From DATMNR01 sp963702765 (GTDB lineage Bacteria > Chloroflexota > Ktedonobacteria > Ktedonobacterales > Ktedonobacteraceae): DNA of 46,165 nucleotides. Both the position numbers and the translations under genes were made by a program. Positions 1 through 9,295 of the stretch are shown piece by piece; positions within the stretch are counted from its first letter, which is position 1, and each line of letters starts with the position of its first letter. The stretch is from positions 1-46,165 of the forward strand of contig CAVPEB010000006.1 of assembly GCA_963702765.1 (NCBI GenBank), read 5' to 3'. The notes beneath the pieces were generated by a model that worked only from the letters and a program-made list of their open reading frames with translations, did no database searches and was not told where the DNA came from.

Positions 1-365
1 TGGTGGAGATGGGGGAGAGTCGAACTCCCCGTCCAAACGAACCCATCGGAGAATATACTACAGGCTTAGTCGATGTTCTTTTTAACGCTTCAGACTCCCA
101 TCGACAGGATTCCTCAGCGCTTGTCCTCTGGTCTTAAATGACGAGTAGAGGGCGGTCCTCGTCATAGCATCCTATGTTTTCGACGCCCAACACCAGCCCC
201 ATAGGAGAAAGCTGGGTGGACGACGCTTACTGGTTTTTAGGCAGCGAGAGCGTAGTTATATGCCGGTTTGGCATCTATTGTTTGTCGGTTGTTTAACGAG
301 AGTGCGTACCGACACCTCGACCTGCAATTCTTCAACCTGTTCGCCTGTCGAAACCCGACATCCCC
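1..365 (-). ncRNA. ssrA: tmRNA (transfer-messenger RNA), complete
   Basis: Rescues stalled ribosomes in trans-translation with SmpB: the tRNA-like part is charged with alanine and the mRNA-like part encodes a degradation tag. On the minus strand the 3' end reads GGGGAG-TTCGACT-CTCCCC and then CATCTCCACCA, a T-arm, acceptor 3' strand and encoded CCA. The 5' end GGGGATGTCGGGTTTCGAC at 365 is the conserved tmRNA start, and its first seven bases pair with CATCTCC (one G-U). Length 365 nt is usual for a one-piece tmRNA. An internal frame ends in the canonical YALAA. The 3' end sits exactly at the window edge. A good promoter lies upstream, so it is probably transcribed alone and trimmed at the 5' end by RNase P. 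Confidence 0.96.
237..272 (-). other. tmRNA proteolysis-tag reading frame
   Basis: Within ssrA, a GCC resume codon preceded by ATAGAT (compare E. coli TTAGTC before GCA) opens the frame AKPAYNYALAA followed by TAA. The C-terminal YALAA is the protease-recognition end recognised by ClpXP in studied bacteria; the N-terminal half is lineage-specific. The choice of GCC rather than the preceding GAT as the resume codon is inferred from alignment with other tmRNAs. The charged alanine is added before it without a template. Confidence 0.85.
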
Positions 366-416
366 AGGTAAAAGATGCGACTCAAAGCCTTTATTTCCTG
401 GCCTTACCGCACATCC

Positions 417-445
417 ATGATACCATATTTCTTGACAAATATCAA
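417..445 (-). promoter_or_regulatory. Promoter of tmRNA
   Basis: Read on the minus strand: TTGATA (445-440), 17-nt spacer, TATCAT (422-417), a close match to the housekeeping -35/-10 consensus with ideal spacing. The start point would be near 410, leaving a leader of about 45 nt before the mature tmRNA 5' end, consistent with RNase P trimming. Confidence 0.6.
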
Positions 446-537
446 GGAAAAATAAGCGTGAAACGTAAGGCATTCGTAATGGTAATGAGTGCCACCACTA
501 CTGGATATGCCATTTGCAGCCGATCCATAGTATAGTT

Positions 538-559
538 GGGGCGACCCTTGCGGTCGCCC
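538..559. repeat. Short palindromic repeat, GGGGCGACC...GGTCGCCC
   Basis: A perfect hairpin with GGGCGACC (539-546) and GGTCGCCC (552-559) arms and a 5-nt loop, lying between tmRNA and the 3' end of the minus-strand GT87 gene. The left arm with its following CTT recurs at 29408-29419, where the two arms are split by about 70 bp. It may end transcription of the GT87 gene, but the recurrence points to a dispersed REP-like element. Confidence 0.6.
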
Positions 560-573
560 TGGCCCTTTATGCC

Positions 574-1989
574 TCAACCCAAAGCTTCACTGCTCGATGC
601 TGGTTTCCTGGCAGCATAATAAAGCAGAACACAAACGATAGCCAATATCAGCCAATCACGTACGAGGATAACTGGGTAGTATGTTTGAATGTAAACGATA
701 TCAACATACATGAAAGGAAAGATAATCAACGCCAAGAGTGAGACACTTGCCCAGTTCACAAGCCACTTCCAATGAGCCTGGCCTACATACGCGACCAGTG
801 GCGTCACCCAGATTAAGTATTGGGGGCTAAATACCTTACCTGTGACCATAATAATGAGTAAGGTTATCAGGCAAGCCATAGGTAAATCAATCTTCCGCCG
901 TAACTGTAGCCAAAACGTAAAGAGCAGGCCCACAACTAGAAGAAAGATACTCAAAAGTGAAACGACACGAGATAAAGGACTCAAGAAGTTGAGTGATTGA
1001 TAAGTGAATACCCATTGCACTGTGCGTCCCGCTTTACCTCCAAGCCATAAGAGAGTTGACGGAATCGCTTCGACTTGAAATGGCCTGTTGAGGAAGTAAT
1101 TGATTGGAAACAGCGTGTTTGCTACATTAAAAAAGAGCGATACTGCGGTGACAACAGCACATATCCCAACAAACATACCCAAAGCCGACCATCGGCTCCA
1201 TGCAAGCCACTTGTCTTTTGACTGCATCTGTTGTCCTATCAAGAAAGGCACAACAAGAATAATCGGAAACAATTTTAAAAGTGTTGCTAGAGCTAATAAT
1301 GCAAATGCCCACTTCCATCTACTTCGTACGCCTAAAAGAACAGCGCCTAAAATCAAACCTGCAGGTACGAGGTCGAATCTCCCCAATGCAGTCGCCCAAC
1401 TTCCTAGCACCAGGTAGAACGCAAAAGCGATTGCAGCGCCAGTGGAGCGGTATCGTCTCAAGAGAAGGTATATGGCTGCTGCAATGATAAACATGGAGAA
1501 TGCAAACACAACCTGGTACCATTCAGCTGGGGCTAAGAGTGGTAGAGAGAATGCTACAAGGGTCAGTGCTGGATATTCTGGAGGTAAGATGTGCAACGGT
1601 CCAGATGTTGATTGAGTTGCAATGAGTTGAATCAGGAACGTTGGGAAATGGCGTTCCTGCATCTTTTGAACAAGTATAGTTGAAGAACTGTTAGCAAGAA
1701 AAGCGCACTGACTCTTAGGATTAGCATCGAGACCTGACGCATGCAGCCCTGCTTCACCTTGCCAGAAAGCGATGGCGTAGCATTGATATCTTGTGGCGTC
1801 GTTGTAGCGGTTCCAGAATTGTGTCGATACGCCCCAAAACAAGAGCGCTCCCATTGCAACAAGAACAAAAGCATCCAACAAGAACGACAAGCGTCTGTTT
1901 CGAGATGTCATAGCTTGTGTTTGTTTATGGCTTGATTTTGGATCTTCTGCGCCCTGTAAAGCCTGCTCCTGCTCATTGATTTCAAACAT
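574..1989 (-). CDS. GT87-family polytopic membrane glycosyltransferase
   Basis: 471-residue integral membrane protein of the GT87 (formerly DUF2029) type: GT-C fold enzymes that move a sugar from a polyprenyl-phosphate donor on the outer face of the membrane. After a soluble N-terminal tail (about 30 residues) come roughly ten hydrophobic segments. Family hallmarks visible are the acidic loop motif GRFDLVPAGL, the cluster LLKLFPIILVVPFL, and the C-terminal KVFSPQYLIWVTPLVAY, typical of GT87. The ATG at 1989 has AAGGA about 11 nt upstream. The gene stands alone, with the thioesterase gene upstream on the same strand 140 bp away. Acceptor and sugar cannot be read from sequence. The nearby GT2/DUF2079 operon may supply a lipid-linked sugar; that is inference. 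Confidence 0.8.
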   Translation of the reverse strand: MFEINEQEQALQGAEDPKSSHKQTQAMTSRNRRLSFLLDAFVLVAMGALLFWGVSTQFWNRYNDATRYQCYAIAFWQGEAGLHASGLDANPKSQCAFLANSSSTILVQKMQERHFPTFLIQLIATQSTSGPLHILPPEYPALTLVAFSLPLLAPAEWYQVVFAFSMFIIAAAIYLLLRRYRSTGAAIAFAFYLVLGSWATALGRFDLVPAGLILGAVLLGVRSRWKWAFALLALATLLKLFPIILVVPFLIGQQMQSKDKWLAWSRWSALGMFVGICAVVTAVSLFFNVANTLFPINYFLNRPFQVEAIPSTLLWLGGKAGRTVQWVFTYQSLNFLSPLSRVVSLLSIFLLVVGLLFTFWLQLRRKIDLPMACLITLLIIMVTGKVFSPQYLIWVTPLVAYVGQAHWKWLVNWASVSLLALIIFPFMYVDIVYIQTYYPVILVRDWLILAIVCVLLYYAARKPASSSEALG

Positions 1990-2131
1990 TATATGCTCAA
2001 TCCTTAAAATGAGAATTCTCTGCCCTTGAAATTGAAGTCAGTATAAAAATATAGACCATTGAAAACAATAAAGGAGCGCAAATAAGTACCTTTGGTGCAT
2101 ATTCATATTTTGATTGTAACATGCTCCTGTT

Positions 2132-2509
2132 TCAATCTATTCGTTGAATAAATCGTTCCAGGTTGACAATGAATCGTTCATGCTGTCCTTCGCCTATTTT
2201 TCGGTTCTCATCATAAGCTTCGACGTTGAAAACCAGGCGTCGTCCATCGATCTCAATCAGTTCTGCTGTAGCACGTATTTGTTGTCCCAAAGGTGTTGCC
2301 GCAAGGTGCCGGACATGCACCACTGTCCCTACAGTAACATCTCCTTCATCAAGATTATCTACAACCGCTCGCCAGGCAGCATTCTCCATCAATGCAATCA
2401 TCATGGGAGTGCCAAATACTTCGACTCCCCCTGCTCCCACAGAAGCAGCGGTATTTTCGTGAGTGACTGTCGTGGTAGCTTCTCCAGTCAAACCAGGTGC
2501 AAGAGTCAT
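2132..2509 (-). CDS. Fluoroacetyl-CoA thioesterase-like (FlK family) hot-dog protein
   Basis: 125-residue single hot-dog-fold thioesterase. The residues matching the FlK catalytic triad are T34 (VFGTP), E42 (ALMEN) and H68 (VRHLAATP). Their spacing equals that of Thr42/Glu50/His76 in Streptomyces FlK, shifted by 8. The rest of the family pattern follows: VDG-type strand GRRLVF, then GEGQHERFIVNLERF. The start at 2509 is chosen because AAAGGA sits 8-9 nt upstream and family homology begins here; a longer frame to 2614 encodes an unrelated hydrophobic tail. Most FlK relatives in soil bacteria are housekeeping acyl-CoA thioesterases rather than fluoroacetate-resistance enzymes, so the substrate is unknown. 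Divergent from the GDPD gene across a 124-bp AT-rich gap. Confidence 0.8.
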   Translation of the reverse strand: MTLAPGLTGEATTTVTHENTAASVGAGGVEVFGTPMMIALMENAAWRAVVDNLDEGDVTVGTVVHVRHLAATPLGQQIRATAELIEIDGRRLVFNVEAYDENRKIGEGQHERFIVNLERFIQRID

Positions 2510-2633
2510 ATTACATATTCCTTTCTTTGTGGTCAAATGGATATTGTCATAAAATATACTATATAAACAACATCCAATGATAGGATGATGGAACTCATCT
2601 GATTTCCTCGACAAAGGATCTGTAGAACAGCTT

Positions 2634-3403
2634 ATGAATCACTCTATTCACCGGGTTGCGCACAGGGGAGGCGCACACCTCGCTCCAGAAAATACATTTG
2701 CCGCTTTCGTCAACGCTCTTTCATTACCTGTTGATGCGATAGAGCTGGACGTTCATATGAGCCGAGATGGCCACGTGATCGTTTTTCATGACAATCATGT
2801 CCATAAACGCACAAACGGCTCTGGCAATTTGCTAGATCTTGACATGTCATATTTGCGTCGCCTAAATGCTGCTGCTCGACATCCTGGCGGTTGGCCAGAG
2901 CCACAGCAGATCCCTACTCTGAGTGAAGTTTTGGATCTTGCAAGGGGACGTGCCCAGGTCTATATAGAGATCAAACCAGGCAAGCGTAGACAAACGTATC
3001 AATCCTACCCCAACATTGCAGAGAAGGTTATTGCGCTGGTACAGCAAGCGGGTATGGTTGACAACGTACTTGTAATGTCATTTGACTGGCTGATTTGCCT
3101 GTTATCAAATCCTTAGAGCCATCCATTGAGACAGGCATGCTTATCTCTAAGAGAGTCTGGAATCCTCGCGCCAGCAATGCAATGCAGCTTTTATTTGAGA
3201 AGGCGGAGGAATATGGGTGTGTATGGATTAACATGGATTACAAACTTTTTACTGCAGAAATGCCTCAGACTGTACACAACAACGGATTCAAACTGGGCCT
3301 CTGGACGGTAAATGCAGAAGAAGATATCCTACGCTTTGCCGCTGCTGGAGTGGATTCCCTGACATCCGATCGACCTGACCTCTTTTCAGTCCTGGGGGTA
3401 TAA
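2634..3403 (+). pseudogene. Glycerophosphodiester phosphodiesterase, single frameshift
   Basis: Cytosolic-type GDPD/UgpQ enzyme that splits glycerophosphodiesters to glycerol-3-phosphate and an alcohol. The N-terminal part (from 2634) carries HRGGAHLAPENT, the metal site ELDVHMSRDGHVIVFHD and the EIKPG strand. The C-terminal part (about 3095-3403, a different frame) carries WTVNAEED and GVDSLTSDRPDL. The break is near 3090-3096: reading FDWLI then LPVIKSLEP requires one extra base. All catalytic motifs survive across the two frames, so either the lesion is recent or it is a base-calling error; otherwise this would be a normal protein of about 256 residues. No signal peptide. Confidence 0.8.
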
Positions 3404-3569
3404 ATTCTTCCTACTTCTCAAGATTTAGTAAAGTTTTAAGCATTCTGATTATCCATTCTACTTAATCCGTGTCTCTTTGTGCCTTTTGTCCGTTCTATTA
3501 GTGGGAAATGAAAAACTTGATGCACTCTTGCTGAATAGTACCATCTCGTACTCTTTCACATCATGAGTA

Positions 3570-3578
3570 TGCTATAAT
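3570..3578 (+). promoter_or_regulatory. Extended -10 promoter of the GT2 operon
   Basis: TGC directly before TATAAT (3573-3578) forms an extended -10 element, 69 bp upstream of the GT2 start. The region 17-18 bp upstream has no good -35, as expected for extended -10 promoters. The rest of 3404-3646 holds no gene I can support. Confidence 0.5.
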
Positions 3579-3646
3579 TTGCGGCAATCATTCGCTGAGG
3601 ACAAAGGAAGAACCACTCCTCAGATTGCAGTTGGAGTTTAGGGAAA

Positions 3647-4663
3647 ATGCCACAGATAGAAGAAATAACCTCAGCTTTTGCTGAAACTGAACAGACGCTA
3701 GAAGCGCCAATATCACAGAAGGTTGCACTATCGATCGTCATTCCCGTAATGAACGAACAAGAGAACGTACGGCCGTTATATCAAAAATTATCAGACCATC
3801 TCAATACTCTGGATCAAACCTATGAGGTAATTTTTGTTGACGACGGTAGCACTGATAATACTTTTAAAGAACTAAAAACCTTATATAATGAACATCCTGG
3901 CACAATTCGCGTAATTCGCTTTCGACGTAACTTCGGCAAGACCCCAGCACTGGTTGCTGGCTTTAGTCGCTGCCAGGGTGAAATCATTTTTACAATGGAT
4001 GGCGACTTACAGGACGATCCAGAAGAAATTCCCAATTTTCTTGAAAAAATTAACGAAGGGTATGATCTGGTTTCGGGTTGGAAATTCCCACGTCTCGATC
4101 CTATTTCGAAAACATTTCCCTCACGAGTGTTCAACGGTCTGGTTAGTAAAATGACCGGTGTACATCTTCATGACATCAATAATGGATTTAAGGCATATCG
4201 GCGAGAGGTTATCGAAGATAGTCATTTGAAACTCTACGGTGAATTCCACCGTTTTATACCAGTTATGGCTCAATGGCGCGGTTTCAGTGTCACTGAAATC
4301 AAAGTGCATCATCACCCACGTATCCACGGTGTGTCAAAATTTGGTGCAAAGCGATTTGCGCGTGGACTCATCGACTTGATGAACGTGCTATTTCTTACGA
4401 CTTTTTTGCGTACACCCCTGCGTTTCTTCGCCCCTCTGGGTTTCTGGACATTTCTCCTGGGTATGATGGTGGATGTGTTTGTTGTTGTACGAAGTTACCT
4501 CTTTACACATGAGCCGATCCACAACCAGCCTTTGCTCTTCGTCGGCATCCTCCTGATGATTTTTGGAGTGAATTTCATTCTGTCAGGACTGCAAAGTGAG
4601 ATGATTTGCCATTATGCTTTCCGATCTGATGAAGAATACAGTATCAGGCAGGAACTTGAGTAA
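3647..4663 (+). CDS. GT2 glycosyltransferase, dolichyl/undecaprenyl-phosphate sugar synthase type
   Basis: 338 residues. A cytoplasmic GT-A domain (about 27-245) has the strand LSIVIPVMNEQENV, the nucleotide-binding VDDGSTDNT, and the metal-binding DGDLQDDPEEIP, the pattern of DPM1/GtrB/ArnC-like enzymes that load a sugar onto a polyprenyl phosphate. HPRIHGVSKFG is the acceptor-side motif. Two C-terminal membrane segments (about 262-285 and 295-320) anchor it, as in GtrB. It is the first gene of a tight operon: its TAA overlaps the ATG of the next gene. The most likely product is a polyprenyl-phospho-hexose used by outward-facing GT-C enzymes; which sugar cannot be told from sequence. Confidence 0.88.
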   Translation: MPQIEEITSAFAETEQTLEAPISQKVALSIVIPVMNEQENVRPLYQKLSDHLNTLDQTYEVIFVDDGSTDNTFKELKTLYNEHPGTIRVIRFRRNFGKTPALVAGFSRCQGEIIFTMDGDLQDDPEEIPNFLEKINEGYDLVSGWKFPRLDPISKTFPSRVFNGLVSKMTGVHLHDINNGFKAYRREVIEDSHLKLYGEFHRFIPVMAQWRGFSVTEIKVHHHPRIHGVSKFGAKRFARGLIDLMNVLFLTTFLRTPLRFFAPLGFWTFLLGMMVDVFVVVRSYLFTHEPIHNQPLLFVGILLMIFGVNFILSGLQSEMICHYAFRSDEEYSIRQELE

Positions 4664-5745
4664 TGCATAGGTCCAGCGTTAAAAAATGGGGCAAGCGCGC
4701 ACTACAAATTGGTTTGCCGGTTATCATACTGGCTCTGTTCGTTTACCAGCTAAAAAAGAACTGGGCCGATTTGACCACTTATACATTCCAATTGAATCCA
4801 TGGCTATTGGCTTTGGCATTTCTCGGTTTTATGCTACAGGAGCTCTCGTATGGATTGATTTGGAGGTCGGTTCTCGCACGTCTTGATGTCCATCTCGGTT
4901 TACGCACATGCCTGCGTATTTACCTGGCTTCAGAGTTTGTGCGTTATATCCCAGGTAATGTTTGGCACGTATTAACTCGCATTCTCTGGGTTAGTAAGTA
5001 TGGTGTCTCACGCCCGGTTGCTTTTGCAAGCATGGCGATTGAATTGATAACAAAACTTGCTGCTGGCGTACTCGTTTTCTCAGTCAGTTTGTTGTTCTGG
5101 CAAGATATGGGTAAGGTTAGTTCGTTACTACATGGGTCGCTGTTAGATGTTCTTGGTATCGCGAGCCTTATCATTCTCTTTATATGTCTTCATCCACGTA
5201 TTCTTAATGGTGTGCTCAATTGGCTATTACGTCGTATGAAACGCGAACCAATACAACTCACTTTACGTTATAGCGATATTTTATTTATCACGCTGGCATG
5301 GTGTGTAAGCTGGATTGTCGCTGGCACCGCTTTTTATATCCTATTGCTTGCACTCTGGCCTGCCACTCCAATTGTTGCCTGGCCTATTTGCGTTGGCATT
5401 TATGCAATTGCCTGGGACATAGGCTTCGTGAGTTTTATTACTCCAAGTGGCCTGGGAATCCGTGAAGCAGCGATTGTGGCACTCTTTGCTCTCGCGTTAC
5501 CTCTGCCTACAGGTCTGGCATCGATTATTGCGCTCCTTTCCCGCCTTGTCTCTACATTGGCGGAAGCAGTTTGTGTCAGTATAGCCTACCTGAGTGGAGG
5601 AAAACAGGAACTCAATATCCAACAAGATACACAGGTAAGTCCGTTACAAATAAATGACGAAATAGATGAAAAACCAGGAGTAGAAATACTCTCAACAGAA
5701 ATAGCTACAAACATACCAGTTGAAGGAGTTGTGAAGGGTGAGTAA
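4663..5745 (+). CDS. UPF0104 / lysylphosphatidylglycerol synthase-like membrane protein (putative flippase)
   Basis: 360 residues, about eight transmembrane segments, matching the membrane domain shared by MprF/AglD-type proteins (UPF0104). Recognisable pieces are the conserved stretch LRIYLASEFVRYIPGNVWHV, equivalent to the (Y/F)xPG(K/R/N) loop of the family, and PSGLGIREAAIVALF near the C-terminus. No aminoacyl-transfer domain is present, so this is not a full MprF. Its ATG shares one base with the upstream stop, and its last 8 bases overlap the next gene, showing translational coupling. In this context it may help move lipid-linked sugars or lipids across the membrane; that role is inference. 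The last 50 residues are a hydrophilic acidic tail. Confidence 0.8.
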   Translation: MHRSSVKKWGKRALQIGLPVIILALFVYQLKKNWADLTTYTFQLNPWLLALAFLGFMLQELSYGLIWRSVLARLDVHLGLRTCLRIYLASEFVRYIPGNVWHVLTRILWVSKYGVSRPVAFASMAIELITKLAAGVLVFSVSLLFWQDMGKVSSLLHGSLLDVLGIASLIILFICLHPRILNGVLNWLLRRMKREPIQLTLRYSDILFITLAWCVSWIVAGTAFYILLLALWPATPIVAWPICVGIYAIAWDIGFVSFITPSGLGIREAAIVALFALALPLPTGLASIIALLSRLVSTLAEAVCVSIAYLSGGKQELNIQQDTQVSPLQINDEIDEKPGVEILSTEIATNIPVEGVVKGE

Positions 5746-7945
5746 AGCAACCTGGCAAAAACGCTTTGCAATACTGCGAAGTCGTCTCTATCTATATCCG
5801 GCGCCCGATCCACTGTCTCGCACGCCCTTATTTTGGATATCGCTAGGGCTTGTCAGTCTGATGGCCCTACTCTTCTCGGGCTTTTTTATCGCTTATGCCA
5901 TTAGTCGGCAAGATGCCTTTTTAACAGCTGCCGAAGACATGGGTAACATGGATCAGGCAGTCTGGAGCATCATACATGGCCAAATATTACACCAAACAAT
6001 TTGCAATGTGGTCAGCGATACGAACTGCTATAGTGCTGCAGGCTTCTCACGTTTTGCCATTCATTTTGAGCCGATGCTCTTTCCGGTTTCACTTTTTTAT
6101 GTCCTCTGGTCAGGTCCAAAAACATTGCTTGTCCTTCAAACGCTGATAGTTGCGAGCGGCGCTTTTCCTGCTTTTTGGTTGGCACGGCTACGCCTGCGCA
6201 ACGAACTGGCCGCTGTAGGGATTGCCCTTCTCTATTTACTTTATCCAGCACAGCAACAAGCAACGATCTTTGAATTTCACGCTGTCACCTTTACAGCCTC
6301 TCTGCTGCTCTTCACGCTCTACTTCATGTACACCAGACGAACCGTCTGGCTGTTCATTTTCGCTATTCTTTCGATGGCCTGTAAAGAAGAGATACCTCTG
6401 GTGATCGCCTGTTTTGGCCTATGGTCTATCATCTTTCAACAACGTTGGCGCACTGGACTGGGATTGGTTTTACTGTCAATAGGTTGGATAGCAGTGACCT
6501 TCTGGGCATATCGGCATTTCAGCCCTACGGGGCATCCATTGCTGGCATCACGCTATTCCTATCTAGGAAATGGGCCAGTTGAAATTATACGCAACTTCTT
6601 AATGCATCCAGTAAGTTTAATCCATCAACATGTTTTAGAATCGTCCCATCGAAAGTATCTGAGAATATTGCTGGCTCCAGCTGGATATTTACCTTTGCTG
6701 GCTCCCTGGATATTAGTGCTTGCGGTTCCTTCGATAGCAATTAATTTGTTCAGTTCCGATCCAAATCAGTATCTGGGTGTCTTTCACTATAGCGCGGAAA
6801 TCGTGCCTATTCTCGTCTTTGCTACGATAGAGGCTATCGTCGTCATTATCTGGGTCAGCCAGTTGTTGGTGAACCGCATGCGCGCACCACAAGAGCAGCA
6901 AAGACTATCCAGTGAACAGCCATTGACCGTAAGTCGCAGCCTTCATTCCCGGTTGCAACCAGTTTTGCTTATCTTTCTGATTGGCTTCGTCTTATTTGCT
7001 GTAGTGCGGGAGGATTTGCCATACGGCTCGCTTCCAATCTCTAAAGCATTTACCTGGCCACAGATTACATATCATGCTAGACTCGCTCAACCTATCATAG
7101 ACATGATTCCGGAGTCAGCTTCAGTTTCAGCTCAATCAAGCCTTGTTCCGCATATCAGCGAGCGTAAATCGATTTATCTCTTTCCCTATCAAGATACTAG
7201 TGCAGATTATATCTTTCTTGATACGACCAGTTATTTCTATCCATTTCAATCATCCTACACCTACATTAGTGAGGTGAAAAATGTATTAATGGGTGGTAAC
7301 TACGGAGTGATTGCCGCACAAGATGGATATCTCCTTCTCAAAAGAGGGCTACCTGCCCCTGGAATTTCACCATTATCGCCTGCACCACAAGGTTATGACG
7401 TTCTGCCACAATTACCTGATAACTTTTGTTCTTTCACTCGCGTTTCACCACAACAGGTAACACATCCACTCAATGTTGATTTCTCATCTAATGTCAATTC
7501 AAACGCAGATGTAAGTCTTGTTGGATACAGCGTAGCGCCTCCACAATCGTTTAGTGTTGTCACACCTCACTACATGCAAGTGACTGCTTATTGGAAAATA
7601 AATACACCTCAACTTCCACCTTTAAGCTTACAACTGCTCCTTTTCAATGCCCATGGAGAGCAAGAATTCGCAAGTGCTGATTTTCCTTCACTATCGTGGT
7701 GTCCAACAAGCACGTGGAAGCCAGGGACTATAGTACGTATCACTAGTAGTGCAGTATGGATAGGAGCTGTACCAAATGGGCTAGCCCATGTTGCCATTGC
7801 TGTCTTGCCTTTTACCACTTCTATTGATACAACAGGCGATGATACTGAGCGGCTTCCGCTACATATTCTCAAAGCGCCACCATTGGTGACTCCAATTAAA
7901 GGAACAAATGCGCTACAATTGGATTCATTCATAAATGGATCCTGA
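5738..7945 (+). CDS. DUF2079 polytopic membrane protein, probable GT-C glycosyltransferase
   Basis: 735 residues beginning with GTG at 5738, inside the end of the previous gene, with GAAGGAG just upstream. The N-terminal half has about ten membrane segments and DUF2079 hallmarks: an acidic motif after the first helix (AAEDMGNMDQAVW), H-rich FAIHFEPMLF, and MACKEEIPL. The last ~270 residues are soluble and probably extracytoplasmic, beta-rich, with repeated proline/serine stretches. The acidic loop after TM1 is where GT-C enzymes hold their catalytic aspartate; D/E residues are present here. Operon position after a GT2 and a UPF0104 protein suggests it uses a polyprenyl-linked sugar to modify a surface polymer, protein or lipid. 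Acceptor unknown. Confidence 0.8.
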   Translation: MSKATWQKRFAILRSRLYLYPAPDPLSRTPLFWISLGLVSLMALLFSGFFIAYAISRQDAFLTAAEDMGNMDQAVWSIIHGQILHQTICNVVSDTNCYSAAGFSRFAIHFEPMLFPVSLFYVLWSGPKTLLVLQTLIVASGAFPAFWLARLRLRNELAAVGIALLYLLYPAQQQATIFEFHAVTFTASLLLFTLYFMYTRRTVWLFIFAILSMACKEEIPLVIACFGLWSIIFQQRWRTGLGLVLLSIGWIAVTFWAYRHFSPTGHPLLASRYSYLGNGPVEIIRNFLMHPVSLIHQHVLESSHRKYLRILLAPAGYLPLLAPWILVLAVPSIAINLFSSDPNQYLGVFHYSAEIVPILVFATIEAIVVIIWVSQLLVNRMRAPQEQQRLSSEQPLTVSRSLHSRLQPVLLIFLIGFVLFAVVREDLPYGSLPISKAFTWPQITYHARLAQPIIDMIPESASVSAQSSLVPHISERKSIYLFPYQDTSADYIFLDTTSYFYPFQSSYTYISEVKNVLMGGNYGVIAAQDGYLLLKRGLPAPGISPLSPAPQGYDVLPQLPDNFCSFTRVSPQQVTHPLNVDFSSNVNSNADVSLVGYSVAPPQSFSVVTPHYMQVTAYWKINTPQLPPLSLQLLLFNAHGEQEFASADFPSLSWCPTSTWKPGTIVRITSSAVWIGAVPNGLAHVAIAVLPFTTSIDTTGDDTERLPLHILKAPPLVTPIKGTNALQLDSFINGS

Positions 7946-7990
7946 TACTTGTTATTTGCTTTGTAAGGCTACTATGAAAGAGGTATTGGC

Positions 7991-9295
7991 GTGGGTATTC
8001 TCGTAAGTCAACTTCCACCCGCAGAACTTGCGCGTTTGAAAGCAGAATTGGCTGAAACTCTGATCTCCAATTTCTGCTATCCGCGTTTTTACGATTATCG
8101 CATCGATTCCTTACGCATGCGTCCAGTAGACCGCTCAAAACGCCAGGAAGTCTGGCAGTATCTTGGTTCTGTCGATTTCAATGCCTGGGGGCGAATAGAT
8201 TTAATGTCGCCTGACTTCCAGCGTCAGGTTGAGCGTTTACTCATTTACTTCGTCCAGAGAAATCGTACATTCTTTGGCGAGCAAGGCCGTAAACGCATGG
8301 CTGATATTCGCATGCTCATAAGTGCTTCCTCTACTTCTATTGTAGAGGGATTGAGAGGACATCTGACTGGCAAATCCAATGGATTTGGCAATCCCAGGCC
8401 CGTCAATTCATGGGCAAATTCGAATGTTACTAAACGTATTGACCCTACATGGGATCAGTTAGTTGCTCCAACTACGCTACTGCAGCATCAGATTCAAGAG
8501 GCACGCGGCGAAACGAAAGGTACTCAAAACGACGTACGTCCAAATGGAGCGTCGTCTCCTAAGCATTCAATTCGCGATCGTTCAATTACAAACGGCCATA
8601 ACAGTAACGTTAGCGAACACGACTTACCGCCAGCTAAGCAATCTTCAACGAACGATAAAACTGTACAGGTAGAACAACAAACTTTCCCAGACATCGATCA
8701 ACCAAAAATTACTAATCCGTTGGCTTCTCCTGATGCCATCCAGGCTCAGTCCTTACCTACTGACGAATCTGTTGATGCGCGTATGAGTCAAAAAGACCAG
8801 GTCTTGATTTCTGAAGATGAAGCAGCCGTACCACATTCGGAGCAAGATAATGAAATAGCAAATTCGACCATTACTCCCCAAAAGCAATCTTTGGAACCTG
8901 TACAAGTGCCCATTTCAGCTCCAGCAATACTACAATCTCAAGAGCTTGGACAGGACACATCGGCTTCACAGGCTGAGGTAACTATCAAAGAACATGCAGG
9001 TGCTACTGCTTTCGTCAGTGAAGAAGATATTGTCATTTTTGAACAAATGAGACACCAACTTGTAGTTTGGGCACGCGTAGAAGCCGTACGAGCCGGTTTA
9101 GACATCGCCGTTCACGAACCTTCCGAGCTACTTGACATGTTGCAACATATTGACGGTATTGATGAAACAAGACTGCAAGTCACTTCCACATTAATCGATC
9201 TTTGCGACCAAATAATTGCTGCTGGTCAAGCCAGCCTGCTTGAATACAAACAAGCCATCATGTTCTACTTAATGCACACGCGATCCTCCAGATAA
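7991..9295 (+). CDS. Conserved-type protein of unknown function with long low-complexity linker
   Basis: 434 residues; I do not recognise the family. Start GTG at 7991 has AAAGAGG about 8 nt upstream. Three parts are visible. Residues 1-120 form a compact, charged region rich in aromatic and arginine residues (YPRFYDYRIDSLRMRPVDRS, AWGRIDLMSPDFQRQVERLL), probably folded and helical. Residues about 130-330 are a low-complexity Q/S/T/E/P linker without hydrophobic segments. Residues about 335-434 form a helical domain (EEDIVIFEQMRHQLVVWARV). No signal peptide or membrane segment. It follows the DUF2079 gene by 45 bp and may be co-transcribed. An architecture of two globular ends and a flexible linker suggests a scaffold; that is a guess. 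Confidence 0.6.
   Translation: MGILVSQLPPAELARLKAELAETLISNFCYPRFYDYRIDSLRMRPVDRSKRQEVWQYLGSVDFNAWGRIDLMSPDFQRQVERLLIYFVQRNRTFFGEQGRKRMADIRMLISASSTSIVEGLRGHLTGKSNGFGNPRPVNSWANSNVTKRIDPTWDQLVAPTTLLQHQIQEARGETKGTQNDVRPNGASSPKHSIRDRSITNGHNSNVSEHDLPPAKQSSTNDKTVQVEQQTFPDIDQPKITNPLASPDAIQAQSLPTDESVDARMSQKDQVLISEDEAAVPHSEQDNEIANSTITPQKQSLEPVQVPISAPAILQSQELGQDTSASQAEVTIKEHAGATAFVSEEDIVIFEQMRHQLVVWARVEAVRAGLDIAVHEPSELLDMLQHIDGIDETRLQVTSTLIDLCDQIIAAGQASLLEYKQAIMFYLMHTRSSR

Noticed and set aside
3090..3100. Programmed frameshift in the GDPD gene
   Set aside because: No slippery heptamer or downstream pseudoknot is apparent, and GDPD genes are not known to use frameshifting.
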